The notes below the pieces were generated by a model that saw only the letters and a program-made list of their open reading frames with translations, did no database searches and was not told where the DNA came from. The translations under genes and the position numbers were made by a program. DNA of 64,000 nucleotides from assembly GCA_021773635.1 (NCBI GenBank), contig JAJFJV010000017.1, forward strand, positions 124,001 through 188,000, given 5' to 3'. This stretch comes from Gammaproteobacteria bacterium (GTDB taxonomy: Bacteria; Pseudomonadota; Gammaproteobacteria; HK1). Below are positions 19,758-27,896 of this stretch, one piece after another (position 1 is the stretch's first letter; every line of letters starts with the position of its first letter).

Positions 19758-20756
19758 ATGCCCCCTAGCCCAGCCACCGCGAGCGCAACCGAACTCGAAA
19801 CCATCAAGGCCCTGGTCGGCGATGAACTGGAAGCGGTGAACCGCTGTATCACCGATGCCCTGCGCTCCGAAGTCGCCCTTATCGACGAAGTTTCACGTTA
19901 CATCATCTATAGCGGTGGCAAACGTCTGCGCCCCCTGCTCCATCTTCTCAGTTCCCGCGCTTGCGGCTACCAGGACGGGCACCACGTAGAGCTGGCCGCC
20001 ATCATCGAATTCATCCACACCGCCACCTTGCTGCATGATGACGTCGTGGACGCCTCCTCCCTGCGTCGTGGCCAGGATACGGCCAATGCCCGCTGGGGTG
20101 ACGAGGCCAGTGTGCTGGTGGGGGACTTCCTCTACTCCCGCGCCTTTCAGATGATGGTCAAGGTAGGTGATATGCGTGTCATGGAGATCCTTGCCGACAC
20201 CACCAACATCATTGCCGAGGGTGAGGTTCTACAACTCATAAACTGTGGCAACCCGGATCTTGATGAACAGGCCTACCTGCAGGTCATCCGCTCCAAAACC
20301 GCCAAGCTCTTTGAGGCTGCGGCGCGCCTCGGGGCCATGTTAGCCCGCCGACCCGCGGAAGAGGAGCAGGCCATGGCCAATTTTGGCATGCATCTGGGCA
20401 CCGCCTTTCAGCTTGTAGACGATCTCCTCGACTACAAGGGCACGGTGACCAACATCGGTAAAAACCTGGGCGACGATCTTGCCGAGGGCAAGGCCACCCT
20501 GCCGCTTATTTATGCCATGGCACGCGGCTCGGCCAGCCAGGCAAAAACAGTACGCAAGGCCATTGAAAACGGTAGTCGGGAGCATATGGAAGAGATCGTC
20601 GCTATCGTTGAATCCACTGAGGCCATCACGTACACTGCGCGCGCGGCGAGAGCTGAGGCAGAGTACGCATTACAGGCCCTCGGCAACATCTCCCCATCCC
20701 CATATCGCGACGCTCTGGAGACCCTTGCGGAATTCTCCGTCAGCCGCTGTTACTGA
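19758..20756 (+). CDS. ispB: Octaprenyl diphosphate synthase (long-chain polyprenyl synthase)
   Basis: 332 residues. It extends farnesyl diphosphate with IPP to make the ubiquinone side chain. The first Asp-rich motif is [15 protein letters not shown] and the second is [25 protein letters not shown] is the N-terminal substrate motif. The short residue types before the first DDxxD are consistent with a long-chain product. Divergent from rplU-rpmA and followed by tRNA-Pro. Confidence 0.95.
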   Translation: MPPSPATASATELETIKALVGDELEAVNRCITDALRSEVALIDEVSRYIIYSGGKRLRPLLHLLSSRACGYQDGHHVELAAIIEFIHTATLLHDDVVDASSLRRGQDTANARWGDEASVLVGDFLYSRAFQMMVKVGDMRVMEILADTTNIIAEGEVLQLINCGNPDLDEQAYLQVIRSKTAKLFEAAARLGAMLARRPAEEEQAMANFGMHLGTAFQLVDDLLDYKGTVTNIGKNLGDDLAEGKATLPLIYAMARGSASQAKTVRKAIENGSREHMEEIVAIVESTEAITYTARAARAEAEYALQALGNISPSPYRDALETLAEFSVSRCY

Positions 20757-20810
20757 CGCCCGAATCAGTACAGAAAATCAAGGGGGTCGGGACCGCAACA
20801 AAACCTGTGT

Positions 20811-20887
20811 CGGGGTGTAGCTCAGCTTGGTAGAGCACTGCCTTCGGGAGGCAGGGGTCGGAGGTTCAAATCCTCTCACCCCGACCA
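20811..20887 (+). tRNA. tRNA-Pro (anticodon CGG)
   Basis: 77 nucleotides with genome-encoded CCA. Acceptor stem CGGGGTG pairs with CACCCCG; the D arm is AGCTCAGCTTGGTAGAGCA-like; the anticodon stem-loop CTGCC-TTCGGGA-GGCAG gives anticodon CGG reading CCG; the T arm contains GGTTCAAATCC. It resembles E. coli proK. Confidence 0.96.
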
Positions 20888-21040
20888 ATTTTCTTCATTT
20901 CCGCAACCTTTCCAATGTCCTCTTTGAGCCTAAGGCATCTCCCTTGGAGTCAGGGCAAATGCCAACTTTAGCCATGAGCACAGAAAACGTTGCGTTGTGG
21001 CTCTCTGGACGGCCCTTATCTACTGAACCAAAGACCAACT

Positions 21041-21069
21041 TTGATATACCCCGCAAACAGGCATAGAAT
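21041..21069 (+). promoter_or_regulatory. Sigma-70 type promoter for the outer-membrane/FecR gene pair
   Basis: TTGATA (21041-21046) and TAGAAT (21064-21069) are separated by exactly 17 bases. The predicted start is about 70 bases upstream of the ATG at 21146. The rest of the 258-base gap after the tRNA shows nothing else I can name. Confidence 0.65.
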
Positions 21070-21145
21070 CGGATGACTTTCAGTAAGTTGCGGATCGTTA
21101 GTTATATTCCGTCTCAGCTTGGACGTGAAGGGGAGGAGCTCGACG

Positions 21146-22465
21146 ATGGCCATTGGTCAACAATGGAAAACGATTTTTTTGGCGGCGCTACTGGCCACCG
21201 CAAGTAACGTCCAGGCAAAAGGCGATGCACTCAAACAGGCCCGGGGTCTGCTTGATGGTGGAAATGCCCAGGGCGCCTATGAACTGCTGCTTCCGCTTCA
21301 GTCCGCCCGAGCCGGAGAAGTCGCCTACGATTATTTGCTCGGCCTCGCGGCGCTGGATGCCGGACAGCCAGGCATCGCCTCCTTTGCCCTGGAACGAGTC
21401 CTTATAGTCGACCCCGATCATGCTGGCGCGAAGGTCGCCACCGCCCGTGCCTACATCGCCATGCGCAAGCTCGATCAGGCTCGCGAACTACTCACTCAGG
21501 TCGCCCAAAGCAAAGCACCCCAGGCAACCCGAAGCGAGGCACAACGACAACTGGCGCGTCTTAGCTGGGCCCGCAATGATATTCGCGGTCATGTTGCCCT
21601 CACCCTGGGTTATGACAGTAATGCAACTTCCGCCACCGATGAGCGTAATCAGGCCATTCCCGCTCAGGGCGGCGCTATTCGACTCCTCAGCATTGGCGAG
21701 GAAGACGATGTGTTTTCCAGCCTTTCGGGCCGGATTCTACTCCGCCGCCCCCTTGGAGATGACTTGCACTTGCTTGCCCGTGGCAGCGCCTTTCATCGCC
21801 TTAACAGTACCGAGGATGACTTTGACACCGGCTCCCTCAATGCCGCCGTCGGTCTGCAATACCGGGATGATGACAACATCTACTCTGGTGAGATCGAGGG
21901 CGATCACTACCGCTTCGATTATGAAACCCTGCGCAACAGCCTGGGTGTGCTCGGCCGCTGGCAGCATGTGGTGGCACCCGGAGTCACAGCGGGCCTGTAT
22001 CTACGCTACACCAATCTGGATTACAGCCCGGCAGGGCAGCAGTTACGCGATGGAGACCGGGTGACTCTCGGGGCTACCTACGTGACTTCTCTCGACAGTG
22101 AGCGTCCCGCTTCCATCTATGCCGGTGCCTACGGTGGCAAGGAGTCGAAGGACGCCTCCGGGGCCGCCTATCTCGAACACAGCTTCTGGGGTCTGCGCGC
22201 CGGCGGCAATCTGGAACTCATTCCCCACCTGACGGCTTATGCATCGGGCTCCCTGGAGGAACGGGACTACGACGGCGCGGACCCAAGCTTCCTCAAAAAG
22301 CGGGATGATTCCTTTCTTAAACTGGCTCTGGGGCTGGACTACAGGCCGTGGAAAAAGTGGCATGTGATTCCAGAATTCCGCTATATCCGGAACAATTCCA
22401 ATATCCCGGTGACCGACTTTGACAGGTACATCTATACGGTGACCCTGCGCCGAAATTTTGATTAG
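21146..22465 (+). CDS. Outer-membrane protein with TPR-like N-terminus and SLAM/DUF560-type beta-barrel
   Basis: 439 residues from the ATG at 21146, with AGGAG 7 bases upstream. A signal peptide (to about residue 24, ...TASNVQA) is followed by two to three TPR-like helical pairs (LLDGGNAQGAYELL, YLLGLAALDAGQPGIASFALERVL). From about residue 155 the sequence alternates short beta strands starting at LTLGYDSNATSA and ends in an aromatic-rich strand with terminal ...LRRNFD, the outer-membrane barrel signature. This is the layout of surface lipoprotein assembly modifiers. Its client is unknown; the next gene, 12 bases away, is a FecR-domain protein. Confidence 0.7.
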   Translation: MAIGQQWKTIFLAALLATASNVQAKGDALKQARGLLDGGNAQGAYELLLPLQSARAGEVAYDYLLGLAALDAGQPGIASFALERVLIVDPDHAGAKVATARAYIAMRKLDQARELLTQVAQSKAPQATRSEAQRQLARLSWARNDIRGHVALTLGYDSNATSATDERNQAIPAQGGAIRLLSIGEEDDVFSSLSGRILLRRPLGDDLHLLARGSAFHRLNSTEDDFDTGSLNAAVGLQYRDDDNIYSGEIEGDHYRFDYETLRNSLGVLGRWQHVVAPGVTAGLYLRYTNLDYSPAGQQLRDGDRVTLGATYVTSLDSERPASIYAGAYGGKESKDASGAAYLEHSFWGLRAGGNLELIPHLTAYASGSLEERDYDGADPSFLKKRDDSFLKLALGLDYRPWKKWHVIPEFRYIRNNSNIPVTDFDRYIYTVTLRRNFD

Positions 22466-22477
22466 GGGATTAAGCTG

Positions 22478-23227
22478 ATGTCCGCAAAGAAGCGTATAGG
22501 TCGAGCCTCACAAACACTCCTCGCCACCGCCATCGCCGCCGCCCTGCCGCTCAGTGCCAACGCGGCCGCAGGGCGTGTGGATTTCGCCTTTGGGAAGGTT
22601 CAGGCCACCACAAAAGACGGCCAGACCCGAGACCTCAAACGCGGGTCGAGCGTTGATAGTGGAGACACTATCAAGACCCAGCGCGGTATTGCCCATCTGC
22701 GCTTTAGCGACGGCTCATACACCGCACTCAAGTCCAATAGTACTTTTCGCATTGATGAATACGCTTTCGAGGAAAAAAAGGCAGCAGCGGGAAAAAGCTT
22801 CTTCAGCATCCTGAAGGGTGGCTTTCGCAGCATCACCGGGCTTATTGGTCGTAACAATCCACGTGGCTACCGCCTCAGAACACCCGTCGCTACCATCGGC
22901 ATCCGCGGCACACACCCGGAAGTAGAGCAAGACGCCGATGGCAACTGGGTTGTCCGGGCGATCAACGACAGCGACGAGAATGATGGTCCGGTGTTGGTGG
23001 ATATAGACGGATCCTCCTGGTATCTGCTGGAGCCGGGCCAGTACTTCATCCTCGACGAGAATGGCAACGATATGGGTGGCAGTTTTCTGGTTCGAACGGA
23101 AGGGCGATTTCAGATCGAGGAGGGTTATCCCGCCCGCAAGAACACCACCGAGGACAGCTCCGGATTTACTTCGGAGGGCTGGGAAATCATTCCGCCAGAG
23201 GTCGTCATACCCTGCTGTGTGGAATAG
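22478..23227 (+). CDS. FecR-domain periplasmic protein
   Basis: 249 residues with a cleavable signal peptide (...LPLSANAAA, about residue 31). The FecR domain (about 32-150) shows GDTIKTQRGIAHLRFSDGSYTALKSNS, then LRTPVATIGIRGTH. The rest has acidic beta-rich sequence and ends VIPCCVE, with a vicinal Cys pair. No membrane helix other than the signal is seen, so unlike sigma-regulator FecR it probably works as a secreted or periplasmic structural protein. It is co-transcribed with the outer-membrane gene upstream (GGGGATTAAGCTG ribosome region). Confidence 0.75.
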   Translation: MSAKKRIGRASQTLLATAIAAALPLSANAAAGRVDFAFGKVQATTKDGQTRDLKRGSSVDSGDTIKTQRGIAHLRFSDGSYTALKSNSTFRIDEYAFEEKKAAAGKSFFSILKGGFRSITGLIGRNNPRGYRLRTPVATIGIRGTHPEVEQDADGNWVVRAINDSDENDGPVLVDIDGSSWYLLEPGQYFILDENGNDMGGSFLVRTEGRFQIEEGYPARKNTTEDSSGFTSEGWEIIPPEVVIPCCVE

Positions 23228-23328
23228 CAGTAATTTTATCCCCCCGGTATTCATAACAGCCCGCAATTGAATCCGGTGGGCATTTATCGCCCTCAACAAC
23301 CTCCCGCTCATTTCATCGCCACCTTTCC

Positions 23329-24774
23329 TTGAGCGCCCCCCTAACCCGGAAGACCGAGCAAACGGCGCAATCCGCCTGGCGGCTGAGAACGGGTACACCT
23401 CGGGTGGACTGGTCCAGGGAACTGATCCGTAACGAATTCCTCGAAACTGCCAACCGGCGCGCGTGGCAAGCGGAGATACTGGGCGATCTGATGGCCTTCG
23501 CTACCACGCAAGTGCCCTGGTATCGCCGGCAGTTCCGCCAACTTGGCATTGATGGCAAAGATATACAGTGCGTGGAGGACTTGGCCCAACTGCCCGTCCT
23601 GACGCGCGAGGAATTGCAGGCAAACGGTGATCAACTGCTTGCAGAGGGGCTGCCGGACGGCCACCGCATCGACCGCAAAGTTTCCACATCCGGCTCCACC
23701 GGTCAGCCGGTAGAAGTCTGGCATAGCGAGCACAGCATTATGATGGTGGGCATCATGACCCAACGGGAATTACGCTGGCAGCGCTTCGACCCTGCCGGCA
23801 CCCTCGCCATGATCCGCAGCCTGCACGAGCTGGAAAATCCTCACGACAAGCAAACGCAGCCACTGGACCACAGCTACCACTATCCGCGCTGGTTTAACGT
23901 AGGCAATCACTTTCAGACAGGCCCTGGCATCGGCTTTGCCGATACCAATCCCGTCGACAAACAGGTGGCTTGGCTGGACCGGCTGGATCCCGACTATCTC
24001 ATCGCCCAGGCTACCCGGCTGGAGCAACTGGCGCTGGCCTATCAGCATCACGCTCCGCCAGCCAGCCTGCGCGCCCTGCGTGCCTATGCACAACAGCTCA
24101 CGCCGCAGATGCAGGAACGGATCGAGACCGTATTCGGGGTGCCGGTATACCAGAGCTATGCCCTGAACGAGGCGGGTCCCGTGGCCGGACAATGCCGGGA
24201 GGGCGGCCGCCTCCATGTCCATATGGAAAACTGCCTGGTGGAGGTGCTGAATGCCAACGACAAGCCCTGTGGGCCCGGCGAAATCGGACGCATCATCGTC
24301 ACACCTCTGGCAAACGCCGCCATGCCGCTCATCCGCTACGATACAGGCGATCTTGGTGAGCTTGCGGTGGGACCGTGTCCCTGTGGACGTACCCTGCCCG
24401 CCTTCACCGCCATCCACGGACGCTACCGACGCCTTGCCCTGCAGCCCCGGGACAGCTGGGCTTACTGGATTGCCATCCAGCGTGCGCTTAGCCCCAGCCT
24501 TATTGCGGCAGAACTGCTGGCACCGATACGCCAATACCAGCTCCATCAGTACCGCAACCAGTCCTATGAATTACGCATCCGCGCCAGTGAAACTCTGAGC
24601 GACGCCTTTCACCACCACATACGAAAGTTCTGGGAACAGGCGACCGGGGAGCCAACCCACCCTTTAGCCATTGTGCAAATGGATGAAATTCCCTGGGGAC
24701 GCGCCCTGAAGTTCGAGAATTTCACTTCAGATTTCGTGCCGCCCCCGGACAACGAACCACTCACACGGTCATAA
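23329..24774 (+). CDS. CapK/PaaK-like adenylate-forming enzyme
   Basis: 481 residues from a TTG; the start is uncertain because no good ribosome site is seen. The ANL-family motifs are present: phosphate-binding STSGSTGQPVEV (119-130), YALNEAGPVA, and RYDTGDLGEL followed by CPCGRTLPAF, which resembles the zinc-containing CPCG stretch of phenylacetate-CoA ligases. The C-terminal domain ends IPWGRALKFENF with a candidate catalytic Lys. The family activates a carboxylic acid as acyl-AMP and usually transfers it to CoA. Relatives named CapK sit in polysaccharide clusters. It is convergent with, and overlaps by 6 bases, a GNAT-like gene in an island with an AurF-like oxygenase and a glycosyltransferase. 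Confidence 0.75.
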   Translation: MSAPLTRKTEQTAQSAWRLRTGTPRVDWSRELIRNEFLETANRRAWQAEILGDLMAFATTQVPWYRRQFRQLGIDGKDIQCVEDLAQLPVLTREELQANGDQLLAEGLPDGHRIDRKVSTSGSTGQPVEVWHSEHSIMMVGIMTQRELRWQRFDPAGTLAMIRSLHELENPHDKQTQPLDHSYHYPRWFNVGNHFQTGPGIGFADTNPVDKQVAWLDRLDPDYLIAQATRLEQLALAYQHHAPPASLRALRAYAQQLTPQMQERIETVFGVPVYQSYALNEAGPVAGQCREGGRLHVHMENCLVEVLNANDKPCGPGEIGRIIVTPLANAAMPLIRYDTGDLGELAVGPCPCGRTLPAFTAIHGRYRRLALQPRDSWAYWIAIQRALSPSLIAAELLAPIRQYQLHQYRNQSYELRIRASETLSDAFHHHIRKFWEQATGEPTHPLAIVQMDEIPWGRALKFENFTSDFVPPPDNEPLTRS

Positions 24775-25422
24775 GACCTCAGGAAGAGGCTGGCTGCCAG
24801 GCGGGTACTCCAGGTACCGGCTCCGTAGCCGTTCCCCGAATTTCCGCAGGCGGGCGGAGGGTGACCCTCGCCAGTGAAATGAGAATCCTGCTCCCAATCG
24901 CAAGCCGGTCAGCACATAAAGAGGCAGGCAGATTCCCAGCCCCATGCGTGCGTACAGGGTGGCAAAAGAGGGATATTCGTGTTCCTCCACACCCGCCTCA
25001 ATGGAGGGCCGTTCCAGCCGGACGGCCTCCCGCACCGCCAGCGCCGCCCCCAAACGATGTACAGCACCGCCTCGCAGGGACGGGTCAACCCATACATCAA
25101 AGATGAGCACGCCGTCGGCAGGAGCCGTAAGTGCTTTAAATATCCAGTCGATATAGATCGATCCGGTGCTTAGCCACAGGTGATAAACAATCTTGCCCGA
25201 CACCCGGTCCACCCCGATCAGGCAGCGGCTATGCGCGGCGTATCGCTGTCGCGCTACGGACGGGACAGCAGGCAATATAGAAGGATTTCTCAACCAGGCC
25301 TCGTGATCCACCCAATGCATCTCCACCCGCTCATCCCCGGTTGGCATCGGAGCAGGCTGCCGTTGCCCAAACCATGCCATTTCCCGCAAGTCACTACGAT
25401 AGATGAGCAGGCGCCGAATCAT
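24769..25422 (-). CDS. GNAT-like acyltransferase (tentative)
   Basis: About 217 residues from the ATG at 25422 (a GTG at 25428 is the alternative). The middle of the protein has IFDVWVDPSLRGGAVHRLGAALAVREA, resembling the V/DPSxRGxGxGxxL acetyl-CoA pyrophosphate loop of GNAT enzymes, and later GVEEHEYPSFATLYARMGL, resembling the C-terminal GNAT strand-helix where the N/S...F/Y...GF motif sits. The overall identity is weak. It starts 15 bases after the AurF-like gene, so it is the third gene of the island's minus-strand operon. Confidence 0.5.
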   Translation of the reverse strand: MIRRLLIYRSDLREMAWFGQRQPAPMPTGDERVEMHWVDHEAWLRNPSILPAVPSVARQRYAAHSRCLIGVDRVSGKIVYHLWLSTGSIYIDWIFKALTAPADGVLIFDVWVDPSLRGGAVHRLGAALAVREAVRLERPSIEAGVEEHEYPSFATLYARMGLGICLPLYVLTGLRLGAGFSFHWRGSPSARLRKFGERLRSRYLEYPPGSQPLPEVL

Positions 25423-25437
25423 ATGCACTGACCGTTT

Positions 25438-26394
25438 CTAGGACGCCCGTCGCAGCACGCGGCTCACGGCTCGATCCAGCATGGTGTATTGGCCACGGTT
25501 GCGCGTCGTTATGGGAACTGTCTTGCGGTCAAATAAATGCTCGAGATACGCCGGACCACGAGCCAGGGACGCCTCCGTGAGCAGTTCCGAAAAACGTCCA
25601 CGGAGTTCGGGAAAGTCTTTCACCAGATGTTTCAGAGATTGCTTCCATCCCCAGTCCACATCGTAATAAAAGGACATCAGACACTCCAAAGCCCAGGCGT
25701 TAAATCGCCGACGCCAGCCAGCCTGCTCCTTCACCAGCAGGGCCACGAGTAAAGAATCCAGATTACAGTGACGTGCCTCGTCACGGGCATGGAGAAAATG
25801 GATGCGGGCGAACAACGGATCCACGCTATCTCCAGCCTGTTTGTATTCGCGGTTGAGTACCAGGGTGTGTTCCTCCAGCACATTGAGAAACAACGTCCAG
25901 CCAGACAGCACGGTCGGAAATCTCCCCATCAGAAAGGCCAGGACACGGACCTTGGCCGGGGGCCGGAACAGGATATGCTGCGGGCGACGATAAAGCTCCG
26001 GACGCGCCCTGCTGGCCAGTTTCCAAAGCGCCGCGCTGTGGTCTACCTCGTCGGCAACAAAAGACTGGATAATGCGCATGATCCCCGGCTCCCGGGTGTC
26101 CGCAAGCAACATCCGTAGCGGTCGCAGCGCCAGCACATTCTCGATCCAGATAAACTGCTCGACCATCTGCAGGGCGTAATAGTGGTTGTAGCGCAGGCGT
26201 TGATCGTCGCTAAGGCCAGCGTAGCTGGGCGTTCCCCATAGCGGCACAAGGGTTTCAGGTATCCACGGAAGAGCAGGATCCGGGTACTCCCCGTCGGCTA
26301 TTGCGGCCGGATTCAGCCGCGGGGCCTTGAGCCGGGCAACCTCTACATCAATACGGTTTAACAAGTTCGCAGGAACTCTCCCACCACCCGTCAT
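25438..26394 (-). CDS. AurF-type diiron N-oxygenase-like protein
   Basis: 318 residues from an ATG with GGAGG 6 bases upstream. The metal pattern of AurF (p-aminobenzoate N-oxygenase) is visible: E116-x2-H119 in ADEVDH, an acidic residue at E174/E175 in NVLEEH, and H202-x3-E206-x2-H209 in LHARDEARH, with E79 or E85 as the first Glu. The spacing of the last triad is exactly that of AurF. Members oxidise arylamines or related substrates using O2. No redox partner is encoded next to it. The gene lies between a glycosyltransferase and a GNAT-like gene. Confidence 0.72.
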   Translation of the reverse strand: MTGGGRVPANLLNRIDVEVARLKAPRLNPAAIADGEYPDPALPWIPETLVPLWGTPSYAGLSDDQRLRYNHYYALQMVEQFIWIENVLALRPLRMLLADTREPGIMRIIQSFVADEVDHSAALWKLASRARPELYRRPQHILFRPPAKVRVLAFLMGRFPTVLSGWTLFLNVLEEHTLVLNREYKQAGDSVDPLFARIHFLHARDEARHCNLDSLLVALLVKEQAGWRRRFNAWALECLMSFYYDVDWGWKQSLKHLVKDFPELRGRFSELLTEASLARGPAYLEHLFDRKTVPITTRNRGQYTMLDRAVSRVLRRAS

Positions 26395-26424
26395 CTCACA
26401 CCTCCGAAAGCTTACAGCTGCATG

Positions 26425-27720
26425 TTAATCCAGCGTGTGGGAGTCTGTCTTGCCAGCTTCATCTGACAGTTGTCGGCGCAGCGCCAAATAGGCAGAGACC
26501 TGGTGTTGCTGAGAGAAGCGTGCGGCGTGTTTTTTCCCGGCAGCACCCATGCGTACTGCAAGCCCCGGGTTATCCAAAACCTTGGCCATTGCCCCTGCCA
26601 ACGCCACCGGGTCATCCACGGGCACGAGGATAGCCGAATTTTTACTGACGGCCTCGCGGGCACTGAGCGGATGATCGGTGCTGACCACGGCAAGGCCCGC
26701 AGCCTGTGCCTCCAGTAGCGAACGTGAAAGCACCTCCCAACGGGAAGCCAGCACATACAGACTGGCACGTTTTAAAAGTGGAAATGGGTCCGCAATCCAA
26801 TCGAGAAATTTCACTTGCTGGCAAATCCCCAGGCGGGAAGCCTGGGCACGAAGGCGAGGTAACTCCGGTCCGTCCCCGCATAACAGCAAATAAGCGGGTC
26901 GCTGCCTGAGCAGCAAGGCGAAGGCCTCCAGCAATACATCCTGCCCCTTCTCGGGATAGTAACGAGCCAGATTGAGCACCAGTGGAACGGTAGAGTCTGG
27001 CGGCCAGTCAAGGGAGTCCTGCCCCTCCAGCCGCACCTTCATGTCCTCCAGATCCAGACTGTTGTATTGGATGGCGATCCGCTCCGACGGTATACGCTGC
27101 GTCCCGACCAGATCATCAGCATGTGCCTGGGAGATAGCGATAACCTGGCTCGCGCGCCGGATGCCGCGCACGGTCAGCCATTGATAGGGACCATAGGTAT
27201 GGCGTCGAATCCAGCCATGAATGTATACGATGCAGGAAATTCCCATTGCCTGGCATACCAGAGCGGTGGCACCCGAGCCATAGGTGTGGCTAACCACCAG
27301 ATCGGGACGAAGTTCGCGCAGTCGCTGTGGCATTTTTTTCAGCACGCGATAGTGCAGACGCAACTGCCAGTTAGCCATCCACAACCAGTGACGAAGACGA
27401 AACGGCAGGCCTCGGGCCAACAGCTGCCAGACCCGCCACGTTCCCTCCTCATCCGGGGCGAGTTCAGAGTCGAGCATCTCTAGCTCCATTTCAGCCGGTA
27501 ATTCGGCTCTCATAGCCCCCGGAGCTTTTACCAGCAGCAGCGTACGCCGAACCTCCGGCTCCTGTTTCACCAGCCCCTGCAACAGGGTCAGCATACTTCG
27601 GTCCGCGCCATAGCCCGCCAGGTTGTAGCAAAAATGCACCTCGTGCCGAATACCCCCTTGTCGCTGGTTGACGGGCCTGAATGTGCTCAATTCCATATCC
27701 ACGCCATCATTGGCAGGCAT
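26425..27720 (-). CDS. Glycosyltransferase, GT4-type
   Basis: About 431 residues from the ATG at 27720; ATG 27696 is possible and the frame stays open to 27918. GT-B fold: acceptor half with VHFCYNLAGYGADRSMLTLL and VVSHTYGSGATALV; donor half with LVLNLARYYPEKGQDVLLEAF, LLCGDGPELPRL, then a VLASRWEVLSRSLLEAQAAGLAVVST motif with the GT4 EX7E position (E at SRWE and EAQ). It would transfer a sugar from a nucleotide donor to a lipid or glycan. It heads the minus-strand part of the island and is divergent from the Lon-like gene. Confidence 0.85.
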   Translation of the reverse strand: MPANDGVDMELSTFRPVNQRQGGIRHEVHFCYNLAGYGADRSMLTLLQGLVKQEPEVRRTLLLVKAPGAMRAELPAEMELEMLDSELAPDEEGTWRVWQLLARGLPFRLRHWLWMANWQLRLHYRVLKKMPQRLRELRPDLVVSHTYGSGATALVCQAMGISCIVYIHGWIRRHTYGPYQWLTVRGIRRASQVIAISQAHADDLVGTQRIPSERIAIQYNSLDLEDMKVRLEGQDSLDWPPDSTVPLVLNLARYYPEKGQDVLLEAFALLLRQRPAYLLLCGDGPELPRLRAQASRLGICQQVKFLDWIADPFPLLKRASLYVLASRWEVLSRSLLEAQAAGLAVVSTDHPLSAREAVSKNSAILVPVDDPVALAGAMAKVLDNPGLAVRMGAAGKKHAARFSQQHQVSAYLALRRQLSDEAGKTDSHTLD

Positions 27721-27882
27721 GATGCCAGTGGCTGCTGTCGCGTTGGCTGAATCGTTTTCCCGGGCACTATTTACACCTCTGTCCTGAGCCCGGAAGCATA
27801 GCAACTTGCAAATGGCCGCTGAAAGATGTGCCAAACACCGTTTTCTACGCTGGGATTTTCCGGTTTTTGAACAATACTTAGG

Positions 27883-27890
27883 GCAGGAGG
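27883..27890 (+). promoter_or_regulatory. Strong ribosome binding site for the Lon-like gene
   Basis: GCAGGAGG lies 6 bases before the ATG at 27897, which fixes this start. The 176-base divergent gap to the glycosyltransferase must hold both promoters; I see no convincing -35/-10 pair there. Confidence 0.75.
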
Positions 27891-27896
27891 CTTGCC

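Noticed and set aside
20827-21066. 79-residue plus-strand frame overlapping tRNA-Pro
   Set aside because: Its first 20 codons are the tRNA itself. This is a common false prediction.
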